Of a stretch of DNA of 64,000 bases, positions 27,625-37,358 are shown one piece after another. The notes beneath the pieces are model-generated. The model did not search any database. It had not been told where the DNA came from and saw only the letters and a program-made list of their open reading frames with translations. The stretch spans positions 62,001-126,000 of the forward strand of contig JANXYX010000010.1 in NCBI GenBank assembly GCA_025408425.1, written 5' to 3'. The position numbers and the translations under genes were made by a program. The stretch comes from Granulicella sp. (GTDB lineage Bacteria > Acidobacteriota > Terriglobia > Terriglobales > Acidobacteriaceae). The first letter of the stretch is position 1; every line of letters starts with the position of its first letter.

Positions 27625-29211
27625 ATGCATCGATTATTCCGAGCTTCAACGGGGTTTTTCGCCGTACTTTCCTGCTGTGTCTTGTTCGGCATGGTTCGGC
27701 CTTCTGTCGCGCAGACCGACCTAAGTGGCTATTGGGATGCACGCACGCAGAATCCGAGCGACGGGACTTTCCGCGATACCTACTTCGAAATCCGTCAGAC
27801 CGGCGAGACGATCAGCGGCATGCTGATCCGGCGGCCGAACGGGATTCCGATTACGGGGAGCATCAAGGACGGCGCAATCCACTTTGTGACCGTGCCATCT
27901 CCGCCGCCGCCGCCGCCCGCAGGTTCGACCGCACCCGCGCGCCCGGCGCAACGGCCGATCGCGTATGACGGGAGCTACGAAGACGGCAAACTGACGCTGG
28001 TGACCCAAGGACGTAATGGAGCGGTGACATCGATCGCGGTGAAAGTGCCCAAGGAGGCGACGATGCCTCCGGCCCCGCTGCCCTTGCCGGCACTCAAGGA
28101 CCTGGCGGACAACGGTCTGGCCAAGACGCCGCCGATGGGCTGGAATAGCTGGAACAAGTTCGGCGGCAGGGTGGACGACGCTTCCGTGCGAGGAATGGCG
28201 GACGCGATGGTGTCGAGCGGGATGAGCAAGGCCGGCTACGTTTACATCAATATCGACGACACCTGGGAATTGGGACGGGACGCGAGCGGGAACATCACCT
28301 CAAACAAAAAGTTCCCGGATATGAAAGCGCTTGCGGACTATGTGCACTCGAAGGGGTTGAAGATCGGGATCTACTCGAGCCCTGGGCCGAAGACGTGCGC
28401 GAGTTACGAAGGCAGTTTCGGGCACGAGGAGCAGGATGCGAAGACGTTCGCCGCGTGGGGCATCGACTACCTGAAGTATGACCTTTGCAGCGGGCTCGAT
28501 ATCTACAAGGACGATGCGCCGACGCTACAGGCTATTTATCAGAAGATGGGTCTGGCGCTCGAGGAGACGCATCGGCCGATCATCTACAGCCTTTGCGAGT
28601 ATGGCCGCGCGGCCGTGTGGACGGGCTGGGGAGAGAAAAGCGGCGGCAATTTGTGGCGCACGACCGGCGACATCTCCGACCGTTGGGAGTCGATGGACAG
28701 GATCGGATTCAGCCAGATCAAGCTCGCAGCCTACGCGAAACCTGGGCACTGGAACGATCCGGACATGCTGGAGATCGGCAATGGGGGCATGACGGCGGAC
28801 GAGTACCGGACGCACATGAGCCTTTGGTCGATGCTGGCGGCGCCTCTGATCGCTGGAAATGACCTGCGGACGATGACGGATGAAACGAAGAGCATCCTGA
28901 TGAACCTGGAAGTAATTGCGATCGACCAGGATCCGGAGTACAAGCCGGTGACTTCACTGTCGAGCGATGGCCGAATCGAAGTGCTGATGCGGCCTCTGCA
29001 CGATGGTTCAGTCGCGGTTGGACTATTCAATCGGACCGATGCGCCGGCTGAAGCGCAATTTGCACGAAGCAGCTTGCCAGGCAGCCTGATGGGCAAAGAA
29101 GCCAAGGTGCGGGACCTTTGGAAGCATGAGGCCCTGGCTATGGAGGGGGACTCGTTCAAAGCAACCGTGCCAAGCCATGGCGTGGTGTTGTTGAAGATCA
29201 GCGCCCGTTAG
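27625..29211 (+). CDS. GH27 glycosidase (alpha-galactosidase / beta-L-arabinopyranosidase type), exported
   Basis: A 528-residue secreted enzyme with a signal peptide ending near SVAQ. Residues 30-140 form a small beta-rich domain, then a proline-rich linker (a PPPPPP run), then the GH27 catalytic barrel beginning TPPMGWNSWNKF. The nucleophile is Asp286 in LKYDLC and the acid/base is probably Asp352 in DISDRW; a C-terminal beta domain follows. GH27 retaining enzymes remove terminal alpha-galactose; some remove beta-L-arabinopyranose. In plant extensins serine carries alpha-galactose, so it may trim glycoproteins here (inference). It is divergent from the TonB receptor gene and ends at a shared bidirectional terminator. 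Confidence 0.92.
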   Translation: MHRLFRASTGFFAVLSCCVLFGMVRPSVAQTDLSGYWDARTQNPSDGTFRDTYFEIRQTGETISGMLIRRPNGIPITGSIKDGAIHFVTVPSPPPPPPAGSTAPARPAQRPIAYDGSYEDGKLTLVTQGRNGAVTSIAVKVPKEATMPPAPLPLPALKDLADNGLAKTPPMGWNSWNKFGGRVDDASVRGMADAMVSSGMSKAGYVYINIDDTWELGRDASGNITSNKKFPDMKALADYVHSKGLKIGIYSSPGPKTCASYEGSFGHEEQDAKTFAAWGIDYLKYDLCSGLDIYKDDAPTLQAIYQKMGLALEETHRPIIYSLCEYGRAAVWTGWGEKSGGNLWRTTGDISDRWESMDRIGFSQIKLAAYAKPGHWNDPDMLEIGNGGMTADEYRTHMSLWSMLAAPLIAGNDLRTMTDETKSILMNLEVIAIDQDPEYKPVTSLSSDGRIEVLMRPLHDGSVAVGLFNRTDAPAEAQFARSSLPGSLMGKEAKVRDLWKHEALAMEGDSFKATVPSHGVVLLKISAR

Positions 29212-29270
29212 CGGTTCGGATTGGTATGGCACGCAGTCCGCACACTGTGAAGCGACGCGGGCCCATAGAC

Positions 29271-29310
29271 GCAGAATGACCGGCAGAAATCATCCTGTCG
29301 GTCATTCTGC
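29271..29310. terminator. Bidirectional hairpin terminator between GH27 and DUF5695-like genes
   Basis: Perfect 12-bp arms GCAGAATGACCG (29271-29282) and its complement (29299-29310). It lies between two convergent genes, so it can serve both. Confidence 0.8.
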
Positions 29311-29341
29311 TTCATTTGTCGTCAGTTCGATTCACGCGTAA

Positions 29342-32209
29342 CTACATCGCTTTCTCCTGTAATGTGACGATCGTCTCCCCGGTGCGGAGAGGGATGACGT
29401 CCGCTCCAGCATCGGTTGTTGTCTTCGAGGCGACCTTCCAGGAGTGCGCATCAGGCATGGAACTGGTCTGCTTGAGCCTCAGGCGTGCCGTGGGTACGGA
29501 TGCGCTTGCTGCAGCGAGATGCAGGCGTACGATCCGCTTCCTGGGATCGAAGTCGACCGAGACGAGGTGGCCGGCATCGAGCGTAATCCAGAGGCCGAGC
29601 GGGGCGATGAAGAGGCGGTTGCGGGAAGAATCCATCACAGACGCGTGGACGAGTCCGTGACGGTCCTCGACATTGCCGCCGAAGCAAATCCACCCCATCG
29701 CATCGTCATGTGTGAGGAACGTTCCGGTATTGATGGCGTGGCCGAAGAAGTTGGGGCCGTAGTCGCCTGAGTAGGGGTCGAACATCATGCGGTCGGGGAA
29801 GGAGTGAAAGGCAGCGGAGGCGAAGCCCTTCTCATCGATGTTCGAGAGCGGTCCCAAAACGCCGCCATACCCGGCTCGGAGGAGGTAGAGATCATCGGGA
29901 TGCGCGCGATACTCTGCAAGCAGCGGGATGGCGTTAAGGCCTGATCCGTAGTGATGGAGCTGACGCTCGATGCGGGAGTACTTGCTTTTGCCGCCATAGA
30001 TGAAGTCCCAGTAGCGCCGGGCGCTGCCGTTGTAACCCCAGCTCGGGATGACGGGATCGTAAGCGAGGATGGCGTTGAGGGTGACGTCTGCCTTGTCGTC
30101 GTAGTGGAAGTACCGCGTCCAGCCGTAGACCTCCTCCTGGCCGGTGGAGTCCCAAGGCATCTCACTGCCAAAGGGATAGGCTTCACCGTTCCAGCGGTCG
30201 GCGCGAGCATGCATGACAGCTTCAAGCTTATCGGCTTTATCGTTCCAGCCCTCTGCCTTCAGATCGTCGAGCAGGCGAATGAAAACAGTGCCTTCCATCT
30301 GGCCGAAGCGGGTGTAGTAGGGCGCCTGCGAACGCATTGCGAGCGAGGTCTCGTAGGCCTGGTCGAGATACCAGGCCCAGGGGTGTTTGACGACGAGCCC
30401 TTTGGTGTTACGGGCTGTGCGATAGAGGGACCAGTAGGCCGCGACTACGTGCGGGTAGTTGTAAGAACGGCCTAAGTCATCGGCTCCCTTTTTATTCCAA
30501 CTGGTCCAGCTCTTCCAGTTGAGGGCGGGGCCGTAAGTGAAGTCGGGGACAAGAGCGGGCTCATAGAAGAACAGGCTCTTGTGGACCCCGTACTTGTGAT
30601 CGCCGTCGCTATTCTGCAGGTGGCCCCAAAGGACGCCGTCGACGAAGCTCTCAATTTTCGCGATTTCTTCCGCGTTGGGTTCGAGGTATTCCTTCATGGC
30701 AGCCGCGAGCCAGGCTCCGGCTCCGCCTTCGTCGCTCAGGCCGGCGATCCAGACGCGGGAGTCCTGGGTGACCTGCTTACCGGCCTCATCGTCGTAGCTG
30801 ATGATGGACGGAGAACGATGGAAAGGATCGTTGGGCTGATCGAACCACTGCTGGTGGAAGAGGAAGCGGCCCATATCGGCGATGGCTTCGGTTTCAGGCT
30901 TGATGGTGCGGTAGCCGATGCTCTGTACAGTGCCGTCGGCGTAGGTGACTACCAGGCGGAAGCGTCCCCACTGCTTGCCGCGCAGGGTGTAGGCATGCAG
31001 GCCAGCAGCATTGCGGCCGTCGTCGTGGATAGCGACTGCGGCGGCGGGTTCGCTGATGATGGAGCGGACCGGCGAAGCGTAACGGAGGAAGAGGCGTGCG
31101 TCGATATCCTGCGGGAGAATGTAGCCCGGAATACCCACGGCCACGGGACGCTTGTGCTCGGCAAGCGTGGCATCGATGTGGCGGACGTCCGGGGCGACGA
31201 GGAAGCGGACGCCGAAGATTACGCTCTTACCGGGGGCCAGGGTCTCGGAGGTGGTTGGGTTCCACTCGTCGACACCTTTCCACTCAGTCTGAGCGAAGCC
31301 GGCGGAGTGCACCATCCAGTCGTACGAGCCTTCGAAGGTGGTGCCCCGGGGGGTGGGGTCATTGCCGAGGACGCCTTTACCGGTCTCGCGATCACGGCGA
31401 TCGAGGATGGGCTTCCACTGCTCAAAGGGGGTGTGGCCGTCGGGCACGACGAGCAGCACAGGACCGACGCCGCTCAGGCGGATGACCTGGACATAGCCCG
31501 CGTCCTCGCCTATGTAGGGGTCGTAGAAGGAGCAGGTTCGGTAGGACTGGTCGAGCGTCCGTCCGTTCATGATGTTGTTGAAGACCATCGGGATGCCGAC
31601 GCCGCCGAGTTCGACGGGTGAACCACCGGTGTTGCTGACAGTGAAGCGGAGGACAAGGTCGTCACCCTCGACCGCCCAGGTGCGGACGATCTTGAGCGGC
31701 GTGCCGTCGGGCAGGCTGGCGGTGACGTCGCTGGTGAAATGGGTGGCGTCGGAGGCAGTGACGGCGACGGGCGCACGGTGGAAGGCGGTGGAGATGTCGG
31801 TCCAGTCGGTAGAGCCCACGGTACGGATGCGAAGATCGAGGTCGCCGAGATGATAAAACGTGTCGGCGGAGCGCTCCTTGAGGCGGTCGCCGGGGGTGTA
31901 GTCCAAGGCCGGGTCGGCCTTGGGGGTCAACTGCGCGACGGTTCCAGAATATTTGAGGAACTCGACGCTAAGGGCGGGCGATTTCAGCGTTATCTTGCCG
32001 CCATCGATCATCGGGCCCGGAGGCAAGACGCGCGGACCACGCGGAGCCTGAACCGGTGCTTGTGCGGGTGCGGGTGCAGGTGCCTGTGCGGGTGCCTGTA
32101 AGGAAAGCGCCAGAGTCGCCACGAGAGCCAGCGCAACAAAGTGGTCAGGAAAGCCTGTGGTCGAGAGAGCGAGGTTCCGCCACTTCTGCCGATAAGAATG
32201 AGTTTGCAT
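29342..32209 (-). CDS. Exported DUF5695-like protein, candidate glycoside hydrolase (paralogue 1)
   Basis: A 955-residue exported protein. The start at 32209 (ATG) has GAGG seven bases upstream. After a hydrophobic signal there is an Ala/Pro/Gln-rich linker, then a beta-rich N-terminal half (residues ~70-420) and an alpha-helical half (~430-850) resembling an (alpha/alpha) barrel. Aromatic and acidic segments such as YNYPHVVAAYWSLYRTA, GSEMPWDSTGQEEVYGW and SGDYGPNFFGHA stand out. I associate it from memory with DUF5695, a family without assigned function. It shares several of these blocks with the next gene product, so the two are distant paralogues. A GntR-type operator pair lies 56 bp upstream. 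Position among glycosidases suggests a carbohydrate-active enzyme of unknown specificity. Confidence 0.75.
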   Translation of the reverse strand: MQTHSYRQKWRNLALSTTGFPDHFVALALVATLALSLQAPAQAPAPAPAQAPVQAPRGPRVLPPGPMIDGGKITLKSPALSVEFLKYSGTVAQLTPKADPALDYTPGDRLKERSADTFYHLGDLDLRIRTVGSTDWTDISTAFHRAPVAVTASDATHFTSDVTASLPDGTPLKIVRTWAVEGDDLVLRFTVSNTGGSPVELGGVGIPMVFNNIMNGRTLDQSYRTCSFYDPYIGEDAGYVQVIRLSGVGPVLLVVPDGHTPFEQWKPILDRRDRETGKGVLGNDPTPRGTTFEGSYDWMVHSAGFAQTEWKGVDEWNPTTSETLAPGKSVIFGVRFLVAPDVRHIDATLAEHKRPVAVGIPGYILPQDIDARLFLRYASPVRSIISEPAAAVAIHDDGRNAAGLHAYTLRGKQWGRFRLVVTYADGTVQSIGYRTIKPETEAIADMGRFLFHQQWFDQPNDPFHRSPSIISYDDEAGKQVTQDSRVWIAGLSDEGGAGAWLAAAMKEYLEPNAEEIAKIESFVDGVLWGHLQNSDGDHKYGVHKSLFFYEPALVPDFTYGPALNWKSWTSWNKKGADDLGRSYNYPHVVAAYWSLYRTARNTKGLVVKHPWAWYLDQAYETSLAMRSQAPYYTRFGQMEGTVFIRLLDDLKAEGWNDKADKLEAVMHARADRWNGEAYPFGSEMPWDSTGQEEVYGWTRYFHYDDKADVTLNAILAYDPVIPSWGYNGSARRYWDFIYGGKSKYSRIERQLHHYGSGLNAIPLLAEYRAHPDDLYLLRAGYGGVLGPLSNIDEKGFASAAFHSFPDRMMFDPYSGDYGPNFFGHAINTGTFLTHDDAMGWICFGGNVEDRHGLVHASVMDSSRNRLFIAPLGLWITLDAGHLVSVDFDPRKRIVRLHLAAASASVPTARLRLKQTSSMPDAHSWKVASKTTTDAGADVIPLRTGETIVTLQEKAM

Positions 32210-32264
32210 CAAAGTACCTCGTCAAATGTGTGAGCAGGTCGGAGCATTGATTGATTCCATCGGA

Positions 32265-32286
32265 TTGTATACAAAAATGGACACAG
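32265..32286. promoter_or_regulatory. Putative GntR operator upstream of DUF5695-like gene 1
   Basis: A perfect palindrome TTGTATACAA (32265-32274) with a weak second box ATGGACACAG 12 bp away (32277-32286). Confidence 0.6.
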
Positions 32287-32369
32287 TAGTACGTTAGGGA
32301 GTGAGCCCCATCGAGGCACTCCACAGCGGGATGTCGCGACAGCGCGATGAATAGCGACTTCTGTCAGTA

Positions 32370-35300
32370 CTACCTTCCATTTCCGGCGCGAACAAGTTCG
32401 ACCGCGACCGGCCTGCTGGAAATGGTCACCTGAAGGTTGAGAGCACCATCCACCGGAGCCTGCGCGGACTGCCCCACGCCGTCGACGATCAAGCGATAAC
32501 TTCCAGCGGGGAGACCTGTGAGAGCGAGCGCGATCGGGTGCGCAAAGGTGGCATGGCTTTCAAGCGTGAAGCGCAGGTGTGCAAGGCCGTCGTCGTAGGA
32601 GATCGACTTCCCCGCGGCGAAAGCATCGCGATCGAGGAGCAAGTGCACGCGCTGGCCGCCGGTAAGGATGTGGAGGCGTTCGCGCAGACCGTCGTGAGGC
32701 ACGACCTCGGTGCGGCCACCGTGCTTTGCGATTGTGCCGCCGTAAGCGTAGCGTCCGAAGATGGGGTCGTCGACGACGACAGTGGCTGCGTCACGAAGAG
32801 CTCCGCTAAAGCCAAGTTCGATCTCGCCCGAGTACCACCAAGGGCCTCGGCCCATCTCCTTATTACCCAGCCAGGCACGTCCCCAGGGTCGAGGCTCGAA
32901 GCCGCCACTTGCGCCCCCGTCGTTGTCCTTACCGGGGTACCAGTAGCCGTAGTTGGACTCGGCAGTGCCAGAGTTGATCAGTGCAAAAGAACTGAGATAG
33001 GAGGGGAAGCCGAGGCGAAGGTACTTCGCTGGATCGGGTGATTGATAGTAGGCATAGTCGAGGATGCCCCATCCGCCCATCTGCGACATGTAGCTGAGGG
33101 TGTATGAGATGTTGCCGTTGCCACGGTAGTCGCTGCCCATGTCATAGTACGCGGTCTCAAGCCATCCACGGCTGGCAACGTTGAGGGCGAACTGGCCATC
33201 GAGGAAGGTCTTGGCGTCGTCGTACTTGACCTGGCTGGCGAAGGCTGTCTGGCCGGGAATCGTCTGGGAACCGGACGCCGCGCCGGGTGCCTGAAGGCGA
33301 GCCATCGCGTACTTGGCGAGAGCGGCGGTGGACTCGAAGCCGGTGGTGTCATAGGGGTATTCGGAGCCGTAGAGGTACGGGTGGTCGTTGATGAAGTATT
33401 TGATCTTCTTCTCCCATTCGCCACGCAGGTAGGCGGCCTCGGCGTGCTGACCCTCCTGATCGAGCGCCTCGATGAGATCCGGGATGACAATCTCGTTGTA
33501 AGTGCCCGTTTCGTAGGGAGACCACTTAATGAGGTCCATGGGTACGGTGAAGAAGGCCTTGGCGGTGCCGAAAGCACGCTCGAGGTAGCCCTTGCTGTCG
33601 AGGTATCTGGTCGTCTCCGGGTACAGCTTGGCGACGCGATACATGTTGTAGTACATCGCCACGACGTGGGGATAATCGTAGATGCGCCAGACGTGCTCCT
33701 GACCCTTCGAGCCGGGATCGGGGCTGTCGCGGTTGGCCTTCCAGTTGGGGATGCCGTAGACCGCATAGGGAATTTTCTCCTTGGTGGTCTCCTGCAGGCC
33801 TCCCCAGACAAACTTGCTGATGTAGTCCTCGACGGCGGAGATCTCCTTCTGCGATGGGTAGACGATATTCTTGCCGGCGATGAACGCGGACTTGCCGAGT
33901 TCTGTATCGTCGCAAGCAACCGCGTAGGATTGCAGGCCGTCAAGATCGTCAGGGCTGCGCAGGATGTGATTTTTCATGTCCCACTGCGAGAACAGGCCAT
34001 TGTACCACTTGGTGGGATCGGTGTGCTGCTCGTGGGAGACAATAAAGGCGGAGCGCTTCTTGAAGAGGGTCTCGATGGGTTCGGTGACGAAGAACTCAAG
34101 CGCGACATACCGGCCGTCGCCGTAGCGGACGTTGAGCATATTCTCGCCGAGCTTGCTGAAGTGGACCTTGTAGACATGAATGTCCTTGCCGTGTTCGCCA
34201 AGGGCGGTGACCTGTGTCTTTTCGGGGTGCTCGGCCTCGATCTTCAGACTGGCATTGCGAGTGTGGAGGGAGAATTCGGCGTCGAGGTCAGTGGGGACGG
34301 TCATTCCCGGGACCACAGCGACATCGAATAGCTTCTCCTGGTAAAGCACCTCGCGGACGCCGTCGTAATCGAGTGCCCAGCGGAATCGGAAGCTGTAGGT
34401 CTTGCTGTCGCCGGCCACCCCCCTCGGCGCGAGCACGAGATGGGTGGTAGGCAGGCGCCAGTTGCCGCCCTTGGCTTTGAGATCGGCCAAACTGGCCGAG
34501 GAGTGAATGTAGGCGTTGTAGACGCGGGTAGCGGGCAGTTCCTCGAAGTACTCGAGCGACGTGCCGGGCGAGGGCAACATGACGAGATACGGGCCTTCGG
34601 CGTTAGTGCGCATCCAATAAATGTAGGAACCATCTCCGGCGATGGAGCTGTGCTGGATGACGCGCTTGGTATAGGTCTCCGTCTTATCCCCGACGTAATG
34701 GCGATTCATGGGCAGACCGACGGAGAGGTCGCCGATCTCGACGGGGTGATCGGTGGGGTTGCGGAGGGCGATGGTCCAGACGAGGGCGTCGCCCGAGGGC
34801 AGAAAGGTCTCGGAGGCCTGAAGGTCATCCACGGGTTGAACGATGCGGGCGGGCTCGCCGTTGAGGCGCCACTGGAGCATACCCGCAGTGGCATCGGTTT
34901 CAAGCTGCACCTGCAGCCGGATGCCCGTAGTGGTGACGGGCCGGAAGGTAGTCTGGTTGAAAACATCGGCGGCGATCGGGGACTGTTTCTCCTGCTGAAC
35001 GTCCTTCCAATCGTCGCCTGCTTTGTAAAGAATCTTCCAGGCGACTGGAAGTTTGGTGTTCAGGCGGCGGCCTGCGTCGGCGGCCCAGAAGACCTCGGCT
35101 GAGTGGATCGTTTGCGGCTTGTCGAAGTTGTACTCGACCCATTCGCCGGATCCCTTCTTCCCTGCCCAGGTGAAGCGTGTAGCTCCGATGTCGTGCGAGG
35201 TGGAGGGCTCAAAGGCTGCGCTGAGCAGACGGGCGCCGGGGCCGCGCACCGAGGCGGAGACGCTGGCACCGCCGGCGAGCGTAGGTTGCAGGAGGCTGAC

Positions 35301-35588
35301 GGTATACGTCGCAGCACCAACCTGCGCTCCTGGATCGCGGGTGGCGGCGGAGATTTCGTTCCACGGGCCGGTTCCCTCAGTGCGATAGCGGATAGTGATG
35401 TCGCCAAGCGCGTGACCGGACTGAATGTAGTCGGTGGCGTATTTGTCCTGGGCCCTCTGCAGGCTCGATACACCGGAGGCGGTGTACTTCACCTGAAAGG
35501 GAGAGGTGGAAGGCGTCTGTCCGACGGCGTAACCGAAGACTGGAACAGCCAATAACGCGCCACACTGAAGGAATCGACGTCGATCCAT
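32370..35588 (-). CDS. Tat-exported DUF5695-like protein with inserted discoidin-like module (paralogue 2)
   Basis: A 1072-residue protein starting MDRRRFLQCGALLAVP, a clear twin-arginine signal. Residues ~130-240 look like an F5/8-type (discoidin-like) carbohydrate-binding module (GEWVEYNFDKPQTIHSAEVF, then PVAWKILYKAGDDW). The same style of module ends the neighbouring GH43 protein. The rest matches paralogue 1 in layout: a beta-rich half, then a helical half with YDYPHVVAMYYNMYRVAK and GSEYPYDTTGFESTAA. No function can be assigned from known motifs; candidate glycoside hydrolase or lyase. Its start is 38 bp from an operator pair shared with the divergent GH43 gene. Confidence 0.75.
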   Translation of the reverse strand: MDRRRFLQCGALLAVPVFGYAVGQTPSTSPFQVKYTASGVSSLQRAQDKYATDYIQSGHALGDITIRYRTEGTGPWNEISAATRDPGAQVGAATYTVSLLQPTLAGGASVSASVRGPGARLLSAAFEPSTSHDIGATRFTWAGKKGSGEWVEYNFDKPQTIHSAEVFWAADAGRRLNTKLPVAWKILYKAGDDWKDVQQEKQSPIAADVFNQTTFRPVTTTGIRLQVQLETDATAGMLQWRLNGEPARIVQPVDDLQASETFLPSGDALVWTIALRNPTDHPVEIGDLSVGLPMNRHYVGDKTETYTKRVIQHSSIAGDGSYIYWMRTNAEGPYLVMLPSPGTSLEYFEELPATRVYNAYIHSSASLADLKAKGGNWRLPTTHLVLAPRGVAGDSKTYSFRFRWALDYDGVREVLYQEKLFDVAVVPGMTVPTDLDAEFSLHTRNASLKIEAEHPEKTQVTALGEHGKDIHVYKVHFSKLGENMLNVRYGDGRYVALEFFVTEPIETLFKKRSAFIVSHEQHTDPTKWYNGLFSQWDMKNHILRSPDDLDGLQSYAVACDDTELGKSAFIAGKNIVYPSQKEISAVEDYISKFVWGGLQETTKEKIPYAVYGIPNWKANRDSPDPGSKGQEHVWRIYDYPHVVAMYYNMYRVAKLYPETTRYLDSKGYLERAFGTAKAFFTVPMDLIKWSPYETGTYNEIVIPDLIEALDQEGQHAEAAYLRGEWEKKIKYFINDHPYLYGSEYPYDTTGFESTAALAKYAMARLQAPGAASGSQTIPGQTAFASQVKYDDAKTFLDGQFALNVASRGWLETAYYDMGSDYRGNGNISYTLSYMSQMGGWGILDYAYYQSPDPAKYLRLGFPSYLSSFALINSGTAESNYGYWYPGKDNDGGASGGFEPRPWGRAWLGNKEMGRGPWWYSGEIELGFSGALRDAATVVVDDPIFGRYAYGGTIAKHGGRTEVVPHDGLRERLHILTGGQRVHLLLDRDAFAAGKSISYDDGLAHLRFTLESHATFAHPIALALTGLPAGSYRLIVDGVGQSAQAPVDGALNLQVTISSRPVAVELVRAGNGR

Positions 35589-35625
35589 TTACGGTCTCCT
35601 GGGAGTTCGTTACTGTCCCAATTCA

Positions 35626-35647
35626 ATGTATACAATAACGTATAAAT
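35626..35647. promoter_or_regulatory. Putative GntR operator pair between DUF5695-like gene 2 and GH43
   Basis: Boxes ATGTATACAA (35626-35635) and ACGTATAAAT (35638-35647), 12 bp apart, in a 102-bp divergent intergenic region. Confidence 0.62.
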
Positions 35648-35690
35648 AAATGGCAGTAGCGGAAGCTTTTTGGCTCGAATGTGAGGATTA

Positions 35691-37304
35691 TTGAAAAACG
35701 TGCATCCTGTCGCCCTTTGTGTTGCCGTCCTTGTTCTTCTGGCGCCATCTTCCCTGGCGTCGGCACAAGAGCCGCAGCCGCGCGTCATCCATAGCGCCGG
35801 CAACCCAATACTCTCAGATGGTTCCTTTTACTCCGCCGATCCAGCTCCGATCGTTGTCGGCGATACGCTGTATATCCTCGCCGGACGCGACGAGGCGCCG
35901 GCCAATGTCAACAACTTCATCATGAATGAGTGGCAACTGTTCTCGACGAAGCACGTTTCCTCAAAAAAATGGCTGCACTACCCCGGGATCCTGCGCCCGG
36001 AGACAGTATTTTCCTGGTCAAAACCGGGCCACGCCTACGCAGGACAAATCGTGCAGGGTCCAGACAAACGCTTCTACCTGTATGCGCCTGTGCAGGAGGG
36101 AAAGCGCGAACACGCCGATCCTTTTGTAATTGGTGTCGCCGTCTCGGACAGCGTGTTGGGGCCGTGGAAGGATGCGCATCCGAGTGGCCCGATCGTCTCC
36201 CAGTCGCTGCCAGAGCCCAACAAGATCCAAAACATCGATCCTACGGCGATGGTCGACAACGATGGACGCGTCTATTTGTACTGGGGAACGTTCGGGCGGC
36301 TGCGCGGTATCGAGCTCGAACAGGACATGGTGACACCCAAGGGCAAGGAGGTCAGCGTCGACAGCCTCACAGGTTTCTTCGAGGCTGCGTGGCTTTTCCG
36401 ACGCAAGGATGCCTATTACATGGTCTATGCCGACAATCAGGCGGGCCCCAATTCACCCTGCACACCGGCGAACTATCACGCCTGCATCGCCTATGGCACA
36501 TCCACCTCACCGCTTGGACCGTGGACCTATCAAGGCGTCATTCTCGACCCCGTCTCTTCGACCACGTCGCATCCCGGCGTGATTGAGTTCAAAGGAAAGT
36601 GGTACATCATTTATCACACCGCCGACGCTAAGGGAGGCGGACACTTTCGACGTAGTGTTGCGATCGACACCGTGCAGTGGGATGACAGCGTCTCGCCCGC
36701 ACGAATGCTCAAGGTCAAACAGACGCATGAGCCAAGGCCGGCGACGGCACCGTCCCGCAACATTGCCCTGGCAGCACGCGTTACCGCATCGAACGAGCCG
36801 GTTCCGGTCCAGTACTGGATCAAAGCACTGAACGACGGCATCGTCCGTCCGAATCCCTTGCCCCCGGATATGTGGGGTAGTTGGACGCCGCATAACCCGG
36901 CGAGCCAGTGGATTCAGTATGAGTGGGCCAAGCCGGTTACGCTGGACGGCTCGCGCATCATGTTCTGGAGCGATCACCGCCAAGGCGCGAACGCCGGGGT
37001 TGCCCCGCCTGCCACGTGGCACCTCGAATTTCACAGCGGGGACGAATGGCGACCTGTAGCGAATGCGAACGGCTACCCGACCACGATAGGTTCCTTTGTC
37101 GACGTGAAGTTCGATCGCGTGACGACGAGCTGCCTCCGTGCCGTGTTCGACGCTTCCGGCGACGGCCAGCAATATGCCGGCGTCGCTGTTCAGGAATGGG
37201 AGACGCTCGGACCAAAGGTTATGGCACCCTCTGCGTTGCAAAAACTGGCCCCGACTATCGACGCCAAGTTAGAGTGTTCGGCAACTTCGTCCCAAATGCG
37301 ATGA
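35691..37304 (+). CDS. GH43 glycosidase (arabinofuranosidase/galactosidase type) with C-terminal binding module
   Basis: A 537-residue secreted enzyme; TTG start with GAGG five bases upstream and a signal peptide ending SLASAQ. The five-bladed propeller shows the three GH43 acidic residues in context: Asp in YSADPAPIVV (base), Asp in NIDPTAMVDNDGRVYLYWG (pKa modulator), Glu in FFEAAWLFRR (acid). Residues ~350-520 form a discoidin-like module (WIQYEWAKPVTLDGSRIMFW). GH43 enzymes remove alpha-L-arabinofuranose, xylose or beta-galactose; the subfamily cannot be set by eye. In extensins a terminal alpha-arabinofuranose caps the hydroxyproline arabinoside, which would suit this enzyme (inference). 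It shares an operator with DUF5695-like gene 2. Confidence 0.87.
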   Translation: MKNVHPVALCVAVLVLLAPSSLASAQEPQPRVIHSAGNPILSDGSFYSADPAPIVVGDTLYILAGRDEAPANVNNFIMNEWQLFSTKHVSSKKWLHYPGILRPETVFSWSKPGHAYAGQIVQGPDKRFYLYAPVQEGKREHADPFVIGVAVSDSVLGPWKDAHPSGPIVSQSLPEPNKIQNIDPTAMVDNDGRVYLYWGTFGRLRGIELEQDMVTPKGKEVSVDSLTGFFEAAWLFRRKDAYYMVYADNQAGPNSPCTPANYHACIAYGTSTSPLGPWTYQGVILDPVSSTTSHPGVIEFKGKWYIIYHTADAKGGGHFRRSVAIDTVQWDDSVSPARMLKVKQTHEPRPATAPSRNIALAARVTASNEPVPVQYWIKALNDGIVRPNPLPPDMWGSWTPHNPASQWIQYEWAKPVTLDGSRIMFWSDHRQGANAGVAPPATWHLEFHSGDEWRPVANANGYPTTIGSFVDVKFDRVTTSCLRAVFDASGDGQQYAGVAVQEWETLGPKVMAPSALQKLAPTIDAKLECSATSSQMR

Positions 37305-37358
37305 GGACCATTTTTGGCCTTTCTTATTGACAAGGACGCCTCATTCAGGCGATTGTCT

